Shown here piece after piece: positions 41,996-50,756 of a stretch of DNA of 64,000 nucleotides. The position numbers and the translations under genes were made by a program. The notes beneath the pieces were generated by a model. That model was not told the origin of the DNA. It saw nothing but the letters and a program-made list of their open reading frames with translations, and searched no databases. Source of the stretch: an uncultured Eubacteriales bacterium (GTDB lineage: Bacteria > Bacillota > Clostridia > Oscillospirales > Acutalibacteraceae). Every line of letters begins with the position of its first letter. Within the stretch, counting starts at the first letter, position 1. The stretch covers positions 17,592 to 81,591 of the forward strand of contig CAJTXF010000001.1 in NCBI GenBank assembly GCA_910580045.1, written 5' to 3'.

Positions 41996-44161
41996 TCAGT
42001 CTCTATATTGAATGGTGACCTGGTCATTGGCCCGCAGCACCTGGCTGAATCGGCCCTCCACTCCATTTACCAGTAAATCCACCGGTTTATCCAGATGCTC
42101 GAAATCCAGTCCGGAATATTCCAGCAAATCCATCAGGTAGAACTCGCCTCCCTCAGACTTGGGCTCCAGCCGCAGGGGCTCGCCGTTGAGCATCACAGTC
42201 AGGCCCCTGCCAAAGGTCAGCTGCTCCGGTTCCCGGCTCCGGAGGGGCTTGGGGGCAGACTTAGGAGCTTCTTGTTTTGCTTCCGGCTGAGGCGGAACCT
42301 CCTGGGAGGGCTCCTTTCGCGGGGGGGCTTCTACCGGTACAGCCTCTGGTTTTTCTGCAGGAGCAGGCTCCGCTGGCGGTTCATCCGCCTTCGGCACAGG
42401 CTCAGCCTGAATCGGAGACTTGGGCGCTTCCTCCCGCGCGGGCTCGGGTTTGGGGGCAGGCACCGGCTCTGCCAGCTTCACCTCTAAGGGTTTCGGCGGC
42501 GGAGGAAGCGTATCCCTGCTTTGCTCCCGGGCTTCCGGCCGGGAAGCGCTGTTCCTGCTTCTCCGCTCTGGGACAGGCCCGCCCTCGGCGGTCACCTCGT
42601 CTCCCTGGCGAATCTGATAGTCCAGGGGGGCTGGCTGGCCGTTAACCATGACCTGGCCCGGGAAGTCCTCACCCAAAAGCTGGGCAAGGGTCTGGCTGGC
42701 TGAGCGTCCCGGTTTGGCGGGAACAAATTCAATCCTGTCCCCAGCCTGCACCAAAGTGGAAAACTCCGCCTCTTGGCCATTGATGCTCATTTTAGACTCT
42801 ACGCCCGGCATCCCCCGCAGGAACTCCCTCTGGCCATTCAGGGTGAAGGAAAGATTCGAGCCTGTGCGGCCCATCATATCCCCATAGTGGAAGCCGTTCA
42901 TCAGAAGCACGTCCCGCAGGCTGAGGGCCCCATTGCGGAACAGCTTGGCGGGAAAGCCGTTGAGCGTGACCATATAGCTGTCGTTAATCATCCCCAATGC
43001 CGCCGACGCGCCGATACCTAAAGGCGTGGCATATTCCGGATCATTGAGCTCATACTCCTCCGAGCTGGCGCTGGTGGCAAAATGGTTCCCAGCCAGAGCC
43101 ACCCGCGCCTCGCTCATTTCCAGCTCATTGGCCACCAGCTGCGGCAGGCCCATCAGCTTGCTGCCGCCGCCAGCCAAAAACACCGCGGAAGGGACCGCGC
43201 CGTTCAGGCTCAAAATCTCTTGGGCAATCTCCTTGGCCAGCCGCTGGGCAGCAGGGAGCAGAATTTCATACAAATTGTCACTGCTGATTTCGTGCTTCAT
43301 CCCCAAAATATCCGGGTATTGCAGGGGCTCCACTGAGCCCAGGCCCATTTTCAGCCGCTCGCCGGTTTTGAAATCCACCAGCAGGCTGCGCATGAGAATT
43401 TCTGTAATCTCATCCCCAGCCACAGTTGCCATGGTATAGCCCACCACGCTGCCTTCTCGGCAGACAGCAATATCCGAGGTTCCTGCGCCAATGTCCACCA
43501 GCACCAGGTTCAGCAGGCGGATGTCAGCAGGAATGGCGGCGTTCAGGGCGGCAATGGGCTCCAAGGTCAGGCTGGACACCTCCAGGCCCAGGCGGCTGGT
43601 GACCGCGTACAGGCTCTCCACCACCCCGCTGGGCAGGAAGGTTGCAACCACGTCCACCTCGAACACCTGCCCCCTGTGGTCCATCAAGTTGGTCATCGGG
43701 TAGCCGTCCACCACATACTGCCGGGCTGTATAGCCCACCATGTAGAAGCGGCCCTGCCCCACGCTCTCCCCGGCCAGCAGCTTCTCCGCCTCAGAGACAG
43801 CCCCAGCCTCCAGCTGGCCAATTACATCCTCGTCTGCCTTACGCAAATCGTCAAACCGCAGGGTGAAGCCAGCGCTCTGGGATTTCAGCGCCCGGCCGGC
43901 AGCCGCCACGCAGACCCGGCTGAGCCGCACACCGGTCTTCTCCTGCAGGCGGCGGATGACTTCGCCAGCCACCTGAGCCACCTGCTCAATTTCCACAATC
44001 TGCCCGTCCAACATGGCCCGGCGGCCGTGCTCCTCTTTCTCGATGGCCTCTACCAGGAAACGGCCCTTCTCCACCCGGCCCAGCATCCCGATAATGCTCC
44101 TGGTGCCAATGTCCAGCGCGAACACCATGGCTGCGTCCTGTTCCTTTAAGACCTCCGGCAA
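41996..44161 (-). CDS. Large FtsA-like actin-fold ATPase with C-terminal extension
   Basis: The product is about 720 residues, far longer than cell-division FtsA (about 420). The N-terminal 390 residues carry actin/FtsA/PilM phosphate motifs: VFALDIGTRSIIGMLG, VLVDIGAGTSDIAV and VFLAGGGSKLMGLPQLV. Next come small repeated ubiquitin-like or SpoIVA-like segments with LMNGFHYGDMM and FTLNGQ, then a Pro/Glu/Lys-rich linker of about 130 residues and a final small domain similar to the earlier ones (LNGEPLRLEPKSEGGEFYLM). Such proteins are annotated as cell-division FtsA in Clostridia, but their role is unclear. A TTG at 44161 is favoured, 6 bases after AGAGGTG; a GTG at 44170 is the alternative. 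Confidence 0.75.
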   Translation of the reverse strand: MPEVLKEQDAAMVFALDIGTRSIIGMLGRVEKGRFLVEAIEKEEHGRRAMLDGQIVEIEQVAQVAGEVIRRLQEKTGVRLSRVCVAAAGRALKSQSAGFTLRFDDLRKADEDVIGQLEAGAVSEAEKLLAGESVGQGRFYMVGYTARQYVVDGYPMTNLMDHRGQVFEVDVVATFLPSGVVESLYAVTSRLGLEVSSLTLEPIAALNAAIPADIRLLNLVLVDIGAGTSDIAVCREGSVVGYTMATVAGDEITEILMRSLLVDFKTGERLKMGLGSVEPLQYPDILGMKHEISSDNLYEILLPAAQRLAKEIAQEILSLNGAVPSAVFLAGGGSKLMGLPQLVANELEMSEARVALAGNHFATSASSEEYELNDPEYATPLGIGASAALGMINDSYMVTLNGFPAKLFRNGALSLRDVLLMNGFHYGDMMGRTGSNLSFTLNGQREFLRGMPGVESKMSINGQEAEFSTLVQAGDRIEFVPAKPGRSASQTLAQLLGEDFPGQVMVNGQPAPLDYQIRQGDEVTAEGGPVPERRSRNSASRPEAREQSRDTLPPPPKPLEVKLAEPVPAPKPEPAREEAPKSPIQAEPVPKADEPPAEPAPAEKPEAVPVEAPPRKEPSQEVPPQPEAKQEAPKSAPKPLRSREPEQLTFGRGLTVMLNGEPLRLEPKSEGGEFYLMDLLEYSGLDFEHLDKPVDLLVNGVEGRFSQVLRANDQVTIQYRD

Positions 44162-44231
44162 AACGCTCACCTCTTTCCAAGATTCTATATTATATTATGT
44201 CCGGCAGAAGGGCCAAGCACCCTTCCCACCG

Positions 44232-44265
44232 CAAAACCGGGCGGCCTGAAAAAGCGGCCGCCCGG
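44232..44265 (-). terminator. Terminator of the chemoreceptor gene
   Basis: CCGGGCGGCC pairs with GGCCGCCCGG on the minus strand, followed by TTTTGC. It lies between the chemoreceptor stop and the FtsA-like gene. Confidence 0.7.
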
Positions 44266-44381
44266 CTATGGTTTTCGATATCAGAGCCCGCAGAGCAGAA
44301 CCCCTTGCCCAAAGGTCCCTTTCCGCTTCAGACCCTCTATGCACAGGACCTTTCAGCGCCGCCAGGCTGCACTTCAGCGCT

Positions 44382-46154
44382 TTAGTACTTGTCGTAGCCT
44401 GCGCCGTTAAAGCTGTCGCTGGAACTTACTGTGCTGGTATGGGTGGGCGCAGCCATGGGCTCAGCACCGCTGTACTCCCGCAGTGTAAACTTGGCCATAA
44501 GCTGATTCATAATCTGAGCCTGAGAGGACAGCTCCTCGCTGGCAGCAGCACTCTCCTCGCTGGTGGCGGAGTTGCTCTGCACAACAGCGGAAATCTGGCT
44601 GATGCCCTCACGAATCTGCTCAATGGACTCAGCCTGATGCTCGCTGGCGTCAGCCACATCGCCCATTTTGGCAACCGCGCCGTTCACCATGCCCACAGTC
44701 TTATCCAGTGCCTCGGACACATCCGCCACATAGGCGCTGCCCTTCTGCACAGCGTTGATAGCGTGCTCAATCCGCTCCTTGGTGGCGCGGCTGGCTTCGT
44801 CAGACTTGGAAGCCAGAACACGAACCTCCTCAGCCACCACGGCGAAGCCTTTGCCGGCCACACCGGCGCGGGCAGCCTCAACAGCAGCGTTCAGGGCCAG
44901 GATGTTGGTCTGGAAAGCAATGTTCGCAATTGTATCAATAATGGTGCCCACCTCTTCGGCGGCAGCCTTAATATCGTTCATGGCGCCCACAGTACTCTGC
45001 ATCAAATCACTGCACACGGTGATTTGAGCGCTGGCATCGTTAGACAGCTGGCTGGAATCCCGGGCCAGGCCGACACCCTCTTCCGCGCCCTGGGCAATCT
45101 CGGTAATAGTAGCAGAGAGCTCCTCCACAGCGCTGGCCTGCTGGGTCGCGCCCTGGGCCAGAGTCTGGGCAGAGTTGGAAACCTGGTCCGCGCCAGAGGC
45201 CACCTGGTCAGCAGAGGACTGAATCTGGCTGAGAGTGATGCTCAGGCTGCGGTTGATGCCGCGGATAGAGGTCAGCACAGCGCTGAGCGCGCCCACATAG
45301 TCATCCTCGGCCTCGGTGCGCACGTCAAAGTCGCCGTCAGACATAGCCTTCAAAAGTCGGTTCACGTCAGCAATCACATTGCTCAGCACCCGCTGGCTGG
45401 TGCGCAGGGCCGCGCACATATCGCCCAGCTCAGAATTGCTCTCGAAGTTCACCGGGATATCCAGCTTGCCCTCGCTGTAGCCAATCAAAGCGGTGCGGGC
45501 TTCCTCAACAGGAATGGTGATGTTGCGGATAATGCGCAGCTCAAGAAGCATGACCAAAATGGTGAACACCACCAGGGCCGCAATAATGGAGATAATAGAC
45601 ACAGTCACCATTGTGGCCTGCTTCTCCAGAATGGAATCCTGTATAGAGGTGATTTCCTCCTGGAGCTTAGCGGCAGCCTCGTCCACCTGAGAGAGCGCGG
45701 GGGTGCACTCCTCCTGCAGCTGGCGGATAGCCTCCTCCAGATTGCCGCCGGTGGCGTTGTTCATAATGTCCGGCACAACGGTCCCCCACACCTGCACGGC
45801 GGATATGTAATTATTCAGGTTTGTTTCGTCTTCCAGGGCATGAAGATTCCGCAGCTCGGTAATATCCGCCTCCAGAGAGCCCAGTTTCTCATTGACTGTG
45901 GCAGTCGCGGTCTTTACATAGTCAGAATCAGGATCCAGGGCGATATCCCGCAGGGCACGGGCAGCCATGTTCACGTTCAGACGGCAGGTACGTACCAGGG
46001 AGCTGGCTTTGATGTCTGTGTTGATGATTCTCTCATAACTGGTTGTCTGGGCGTTCATAACTATCAGACTGGTCACCACAATCGCAATGCTGACTAAAAT
46101 GGTGACGCTGAATCCCAGGATGAGGCTCATCTTGATTTTCATGTTCTTGAGCAT
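44382..46154 (-). CDS. Methyl-accepting chemotaxis protein
   Basis: The 590-residue receptor has a helix at about 10-33, a four-helix-bundle-type extracellular sensor (about 34-190), a second helix (about 190-215), a HAMP linker and a long signalling coiled coil. The hairpin tip reads IAFQTNILALNAAVEAARAG and binds CheA/CheW. It ends in a Ser/Thr-rich tail without a CheR-binding pentapeptide. The ligand is unknown. It is transcribed alone from its own strong promoter, not in the flagellar operon. Confidence 0.94.
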   Translation of the reverse strand: MLKNMKIKMSLILGFSVTILVSIAIVVTSLIVMNAQTTSYERIINTDIKASSLVRTCRLNVNMAARALRDIALDPDSDYVKTATATVNEKLGSLEADITELRNLHALEDETNLNNYISAVQVWGTVVPDIMNNATGGNLEEAIRQLQEECTPALSQVDEAAAKLQEEITSIQDSILEKQATMVTVSIISIIAALVVFTILVMLLELRIIRNITIPVEEARTALIGYSEGKLDIPVNFESNSELGDMCAALRTSQRVLSNVIADVNRLLKAMSDGDFDVRTEAEDDYVGALSAVLTSIRGINRSLSITLSQIQSSADQVASGADQVSNSAQTLAQGATQQASAVEELSATITEIAQGAEEGVGLARDSSQLSNDASAQITVCSDLMQSTVGAMNDIKAAAEEVGTIIDTIANIAFQTNILALNAAVEAARAGVAGKGFAVVAEEVRVLASKSDEASRATKERIEHAINAVQKGSAYVADVSEALDKTVGMVNGAVAKMGDVADASEHQAESIEQIREGISQISAVVQSNSATSEESAAASEELSSQAQIMNQLMAKFTLREYSGAEPMAAPTHTSTVSSSDSFNGAGYDKY

Positions 46155-46339
46155 AAATGCTCCTCCTTCTTTCTTTTGGTCTATATTGCACGGACGCGGC
46201 GGGTTAGAGGTTTTTTGCCGTTATCCGCATCGTCCCACAGAAGCGGCCGCAAACCTGCCATACAGAACATGAGCCATCCCGCCGCGAAGCAAAAACGGCG
46301 CAGACCGCCCAGGGTCTCCCTTGCTGTCCCACAGCACCT

Positions 46340-46368
46340 ATTATAGCGCTGATTTTGCGGATTGTCAA
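46340..46368 (-). promoter_or_regulatory. Sigma-A promoter for the chemoreceptor gene
   Basis: On the minus strand TTGACA (46368-46363) and TATAAT (46345-46340) have a 17-base spacer, a full consensus match. The 5' leader of about 180 bases is GC-rich and can form several stems. It does not match the FliA consensus expected for a late chemotaxis gene. Confidence 0.8.
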
Positions 46369-46442
46369 ACGATAATTCTTACCGCGCCTAAATATTCTTC
46401 GGAAATTTTTGCCCTTTTGTTGTATAAACTGCACAAATCCGC

Positions 46443-47159
46443 TTACACAATATCCCCAAAGCGGCCCTTCTGCACGTCTCCCACAATTTTTCCGTCAACC
46501 AAAGTAACCACCCGGCGGCGCATGATGTTCACAAACTGCTTGGAGTGGGTGGACATCAGCACCGTGGTGCCCCGGTGGTTCATCTCCTCCAACAGGTGCA
46601 TAACATCCCAAATGCTGTCGTCGTCCATTGTATCTGTAATTTTATCCAGTATCAAAATAGGCGGACTGTAGACAATGGCCTTTGCCAGCTCGATTTTCCG
46701 GCACTCGGCAGAGGTAAACTCCGCAGGGTACCGTTCTTCGCTGCCGGGCAGGCCCACCAGGCCCAATGCTTTAGAGATAAGATGCCCGTCTGACAGGGCC
46801 GCGCTCATGCGGCCAAAGCGCCCTGGAGGGCAGAGGTTCTCGAACACTGTGGCGCTGCGCACCAGCTGGGACTCCTGGGGCACCCGGCCAAAGATATAGC
46901 GCAGCTTCTTTTCCTGGCGGCGGCCCAGCTTTCCGATGTTCACCCCGTCCAGGTACACTGCCCCGGTGTCCGGCTGCAGCACGCCGGAAATCAGGTTCAG
47001 CAGGGTGCTGCTCCCCGCGCCCCGGCTGCCCACAAAGAAGATAAATTCCCCCTGGTTAATCAGCAGGTTTATCTGGGAGAGGGTCTCAAAGCGTTTTTGC
47101 GGCTCCCGCTTGGGCCCCTTAAATATTTTTGAAACGTTTTCCAGTCGGATAGTGGGCAT
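46443..47159 (-). CDS. FtsE-like ABC protein with degenerate ATPase motifs
   Basis: The protein of about 238 residues aligns in length and order to FtsE, the ATPase that regulates septal wall hydrolases with FtsX. Key motifs are altered. Walker A reads GSRGAGSST, so the invariant Lys is Ser. The LSGGQ signature is replaced by FTSAECRK. Walker B reads ILILDKITDTMD, where the catalytic Glu is Lys. The H-loop His is kept in VLMSTHSKQ. ATP hydrolysis is therefore unlikely. No FtsX gene is adjacent. The start MPTIRLENV at 47159 matches FtsE; upstream ATGs at 47171 and 47189 are possible. Confidence 0.8.
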   Translation of the reverse strand: MPTIRLENVSKIFKGPKREPQKRFETLSQINLLINQGEFIFFVGSRGAGSSTLLNLISGVLQPDTGAVYLDGVNIGKLGRRQEKKLRYIFGRVPQESQLVRSATVFENLCPPGRFGRMSAALSDGHLISKALGLVGLPGSEERYPAEFTSAECRKIELAKAIVYSPPILILDKITDTMDDDSIWDVMHLLEEMNHRGTTVLMSTHSKQFVNIMRRRVVTLVDGKIVGDVQKGRFGDIV

Positions 47160-47269
47160 AGGCCCCTGCATCTCCCTTCTTATTCCCATCCCCTGGCGGG
47201 GTTGTTTTTAACAGCATCTGCAGCCAAAGGCCCCAGCGGGGCTGCCGCGCCCCATCTCTTCTGATGGGA

Positions 47270-47528
47270 GTGTCCGTTCCGAGGAGTTTTTTGTGTTCCC
47301 CCGCCCGTAGGGCGGGGGAACACGGATAATTAAGGCAACACCGCACAAAGACCGGCCTGCGGCCTTTGCACACGATTTGCTTGATCTTTTTCCGTCATCT
47401 TGCACTAATCTTGCTTGTCAATCGCGAGATTGTCTGCGCTCGATTCGTACAAGCTAACGAAAAAATCTACTGCGCAACTCGCGCACAATCTTTGTGCGGT
47501 GTTGCCTTAACTCTATGGTTTGGACAAT
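47270..47528 (+). repeat. R2 element, copy 2, split by a mobile element
   Basis: The left part (47270-47332) and right part (47508-47528) together match R2 copies 1 and 3. The GTGTTCCCCCGCCC hairpin is perfect here. A 175-bp element interrupts it at the internal TAATTA palindrome. The right end lies 18 bases before the -35 box of the C39-peptidase promoter. Confidence 0.75.
47333..47507. mobile_element. Short non-autonomous insertion (MITE) with TA target duplication
   Basis: The 175-bp element starts AGGCAACACCGCACAAAG and ends with the exact complement, a 19-base perfect terminal inverted repeat (22 bases if the flanks are included). TA flanks both ends. The uninterrupted form of the host sequence is seen at 3721-3740 and near 56790, where only a single TA is present. 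It has no open frame for a transposase. The TA target suggests mobilisation by an IS630/Tc1-mariner-type enzyme encoded elsewhere, which is an inference. Confidence 0.85.
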
Positions 47529-47546
47529 CCCCTTCTGATTTGTGCC

Positions 47547-47575
47547 TTTACAAAGCCGCTGGCATTTGCTATAAT
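47547..47575 (+). promoter_or_regulatory. Sigma-A promoter for the C39-type peptidase gene
   Basis: TTTACA (47547-47552) and TATAAT (47570-47575) have a 17-base spacer. The start codon is about 33 bases downstream. Confidence 0.75.
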
Positions 47576-47607
47576 ATATATGTATTTCTTTTTGGAGGTC
47601 AACCCGC

Positions 47608-48597
47608 ATGGAGGCACGTTCAAAATATCCCCCCCACAGCCTGGGCTCTATAGATACGGCCCGGGCAGTAAACCCGCCTATCCGCCCCAGCCGCCATAAA
47701 AAATCCAGCCGCTCCCTGCTGCTTTCCATTCTTCTGGCTGTCCTCTGCGTGGGCGGCACGGAGCTGGCTTTCTGCCGTTTCTTCTCCCCTGTGCTCTTTC
47801 AGCAGATTACGGAGCCAGTTGTCCGCCCTGTAATTGCCGCTGCGGACGCGGCCAGGGCCCAGATAGACCTCTGGCGCTTCCAGTACCAACGGGACAATCT
47901 GAGCCTTCGGGTTCTCACGCCTGCTGGGGAGTACTTCACCCCCCGCCCGGTTGTCCAGCCCCGGCCTTGGCAGCCAGTGGATTTTCCCGAGCCAGCAGTG
48001 GAGGAGCCCCTGGAGGAGGCCCCTGCCATCACGGAATTTATCCAGGAAAAGGGCCGCACTATTCTTACCGGCGGCCTGCCCTGTGTCTATTATAATCAGA
48101 ACGACCCGGCTTGGAAGGACAAACCCTTTGGCAGTGACCCCATCGGCCCCTATGGCTGCGGGCCCACTGCCATGGCCATTGTGGTTTCCAGCATGACAGA
48201 GCAGCAGATAGACCCGGCCCAGATGTCTGTCTGGGCCTATGAGCACGACTACTGGTGCTCGGGCAGCGGCTCTTATCTCACCATTGTGGAGGGCACGGCC
48301 AAGGCCTTTGGCCTGGACTGTGTACTCAGCAAGCAGTGCGACGCCAAGGCGCTGGCAGAGCATCTGGATGGAGGCGGCCTGGCGGTGGCTTTGATGGCCC
48401 CCGGCCACTTTACGGACAGCGGGCACTTTATTGTGCTCCACGGCGTTGCCCCTGACGGGAAATTCCTGGTGGCTGACACTGCCAGCCGGGAGCGGAGCCT
48501 GAGCCCCTGGGATTCTCAGCTTATCATCAAGGAGGCTGCCGCCAGCAACGGCGACGGGGTCCGGCTGTGGCTGATTTCCCAGCCCAAGGACAAGTAA
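47608..48597 (+). CDS. Membrane-anchored C39-type cysteine peptidase
   Basis: The 329-residue protein has a short basic cytoplasmic tail, one membrane helix (about 35-55) and a C-terminal C39_2-type papain-fold domain (about 150-320). The likely catalytic Cys is in YGCGPTAMAIVVSS, with His in SGHFIVLHGV and Asp in FLVADTASRE. It faces outside and could cleave peptides or wall bridges; it could also be an inactive or bacteriocin-like family member. GGAGG lies 9 bases before the ATG. A terminator follows, so it is monocistronic. Confidence 0.82.
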   Translation: MEARSKYPPHSLGSIDTARAVNPPIRPSRHKKSSRSLLLSILLAVLCVGGTELAFCRFFSPVLFQQITEPVVRPVIAAADAARAQIDLWRFQYQRDNLSLRVLTPAGEYFTPRPVVQPRPWQPVDFPEPAVEEPLEEAPAITEFIQEKGRTILTGGLPCVYYNQNDPAWKDKPFGSDPIGPYGCGPTAMAIVVSSMTEQQIDPAQMSVWAYEHDYWCSGSGSYLTIVEGTAKAFGLDCVLSKQCDAKALAEHLDGGGLAVALMAPGHFTDSGHFIVLHGVAPDGKFLVADTASRERSLSPWDSQLIIKEAAASNGDGVRLWLISQPKDK

Positions 48598-48682
48598 CCT
48601 ATGGCCTGAGAATATTATAACAGATTCATCCACACACAACAAGAGGGAAACCGCTTCTAAAACAAATAAAAGTTAGCTCCGC

Positions 48683-48729
48683 CTGCGCCGCCGTTTCTGT
48701 GCCATTTAGACGGCTGGCGCAGTTTTTTT
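48683..48729 (+). terminator. Terminator of the C39-type peptidase gene
   Basis: CTGCGCC and GCCGT pair with ACGGC and GGCGCAG around a loop, followed by TTTTTTT. Confidence 0.8.
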
Positions 48730-48762
48730 ATAACAGCATCACAAACCGGAGCAGAGAAAGCA

Positions 48763-48802
48763 AAAGGGAAGTCCCCCAGCCCATGGGGGACTTCCCTTTT
48801 TT
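48763..48802 (-). terminator. Terminator of the sigma/anti-sigma operon
   Basis: A stem of AAAGGGAAGTCCCCC and its complement has T-runs on both strands. It lies directly after the anti-sigma gene's stop at 48831. Confidence 0.8.
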
Positions 48803-48830
48803 CGATTTTGATTCCTCCTGAATCCCGGCT

Positions 48831-50756
48831 CTAGCCGGCATCCGTCTCCACCCCGGCGATATTTCCAGGCGTTTCCGTGACCACTCCATCCACAGGTCCG
48901 CCCCAAGCCTTTGCCCGGGCGCTCTCATAGGCAGCGGACAGGTCGTCAATCAGTGTTTCCCCAGTGTCGCCGTCCAGCAGCTCCATCCGGGCGATGGGGG
49001 GAACGGCTTCCCCATCCCAATCCTCGTCTGTCATATTCCGGGTCTCCCACAATTCTATCTGAAGCAGCAGGTACTGCTCCCCAGAGCCAGGCAGCACCTG
49101 CAAGCTCTGCTGGCAGCTCCAGCCCTGCTGGTCTCCATACCACTGGTCCGGCTGCTCCAAATCCAGGAAAACGGGAATGCTCTGCACCAGCTCTCCTTCT
49201 TCAGACCAGCCGTTGAAGAGCAGCGTTCGCGGTTTGCTGGGATAGGGGGTCACCAGGTTGAGCCGGGAGGGCGCTCCCGCCTCCATGGAAATCCAGCTGC
49301 ACAAAAAGCCGTTGGTAAAGCTGTCCATACCCCTGGGAGAATAGAGATAGTCCCGGGCGGTATCCACCTTCTCCCGGCCCTCTGCCAGGTAGTTCTCTCC
49401 AAGGGTGACGCGCCCTGTGTCCAGGTTAATGATTTGCTCGGCCACCACCCGGCCATAGGGCAGCTGCTCCCCGCCCGGGAGCTCGTACACGGTCAGCCGC
49501 AGAGGCGCGGCCTGGGCCCGTCTGCCGCCCTCCTGGGGCCGGAAGACAAACCGCATCCGGTTCCTGGTGTCAGACCCCGGGTCCGTGTCTTCCATAGCCT
49601 CCGTGCGGGCCAGGGTGTAGCCTGTATCCTGGTCCCCCAATCCCTCCAGGGCGGGATAGATGCCCAGAGGAGAGCCGTAGTAGTCGGCGTACTCACTGGG
49701 GATATTCACCTCCCCGCCAGGATAAATCAGCATATCCCCATAGTAGCCTATAAAGGGCAGCTCCATCTCAATCTCCACCTGGCCGGGGGTATAGTCCACC
49801 TTCGTCAGGGCGGCCCCGTTGTCCGAGGCCTGCTGGGTGAACCGCCGGTTCTCAGACGCGTCCACCGGCACGGTGAACTTGGTTTGGAAGCCCGCGCCTA
49901 TGGTCTCCGCCGGGGAGCCGTACAGCACCAAAGTAAACGCTGGCAGGCTCAGGCTGACCTCAATCTCTTCCGCGCTGTCCGCGGCCCGGCGCAGATACTC
50001 ATCCAGCTCTACCCGCCAGACCGCCCGGACCCGGCCCTCACCGTTTGTAATGAAATCCGAGAGCTCTCCTATGCCTGTATAGGACTCCCCTCCCATGGAT
50101 ACCTGGATGGAATAGTCTTCACTTACAGCCTGCTTGCCTTCCTCATCCCAATAGTCCAGCATGGAGCCTGCCTGCAGATAGGGCAGGCTGTCAAAATCGT
50201 CCATAGCCTCTGTGTCCCAATAGCCCTGGAACTCCTCAGAAAGCCCCAGGCTCAGCTCCAGGCAGAGGGAGCCGCCGTCACACCAGGCATCGTCCACCCG
50301 CAAATCCTCTATGCCCCACTCTGCCCCCTCCACTGTCACTGGCTGGAATACCTTCTCCGGCTCAGGGGTTGCCTCCGGCAAATCAGGGGTCCGGCCATCG
50401 CCCCGCAGCTGGCCGCTGTTCATGGCCTGGAACACCTGGCCCAAGCCGGGCAGGGCCTCAGTGAGCTGGGGATAGGTGGTATTCACCCCCAGCAGCGACG
50501 CAAAGGTGACTGCCAGCACAGCCACTGCGGTTGCCGCGCTCCGCAGAACAGCAAACACCGGCCTTCTGCGCACAGGCATATCCTCCGGCAGCTCCGACAG
50601 GGTTTTCTCAAAATTTTTGTGAAAGCTCCTGGGGGGGGCCTCCACGCCATATTCTTTGGCCAGCATCTCCCGCAAATCCCGGTCTCCCCTGCCTGCCCCA
50701 GGAAAGACAGGGCTCTGCCGCTGCTTCCGGCTTTTGCCATGCTTCATCGCCGCCAT
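48831..50756 (-). CDS. DUF4179-type anti-sigma / surface-signal protein
   Basis: The 641-residue protein has a basic, cytoplasmic N-terminal part (about 1-75), one membrane helix (about 72-95, AATAVAVLAVTFASLLGV) and a large extracellular beta-rich domain. This is the layout of DUF4179 proteins encoded beside ECF sigma factors, which are thought to hold the sigma factor inactive until an outside signal releases it. Its start overlaps the sigma gene by 13 bases, so the two are coupled. The signal is unknown. Confidence 0.8.
   Translation of the reverse strand: MAAMKHGKSRKQRQSPVFPGAGRGDRDLREMLAKEYGVEAPPRSFHKNFEKTLSELPEDMPVRRRPVFAVLRSAATAVAVLAVTFASLLGVNTTYPQLTEALPGLGQVFQAMNSGQLRGDGRTPDLPEATPEPEKVFQPVTVEGAEWGIEDLRVDDAWCDGGSLCLELSLGLSEEFQGYWDTEAMDDFDSLPYLQAGSMLDYWDEEGKQAVSEDYSIQVSMGGESYTGIGELSDFITNGEGRVRAVWRVELDEYLRRAADSAEEIEVSLSLPAFTLVLYGSPAETIGAGFQTKFTVPVDASENRRFTQQASDNGAALTKVDYTPGQVEIEMELPFIGYYGDMLIYPGGEVNIPSEYADYYGSPLGIYPALEGLGDQDTGYTLARTEAMEDTDPGSDTRNRMRFVFRPQEGGRRAQAAPLRLTVYELPGGEQLPYGRVVAEQIINLDTGRVTLGENYLAEGREKVDTARDYLYSPRGMDSFTNGFLCSWISMEAGAPSRLNLVTPYPSKPRTLLFNGWSEEGELVQSIPVFLDLEQPDQWYGDQQGWSCQQSLQVLPGSGEQYLLLQIELWETRNMTDEDWDGEAVPPIARMELLDGDTGETLIDDLSAAYESARAKAWGGPVDGVVTETPGNIAGVETDAG

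Noticed and set aside
46155..46339. GC-rich chemoreceptor leader as a cyclic-di-GMP riboswitch
   Set aside because: ATGGCAGGTTTGC resembles a small part of GEMM, but the conserved core and pairing pattern could not be completed.
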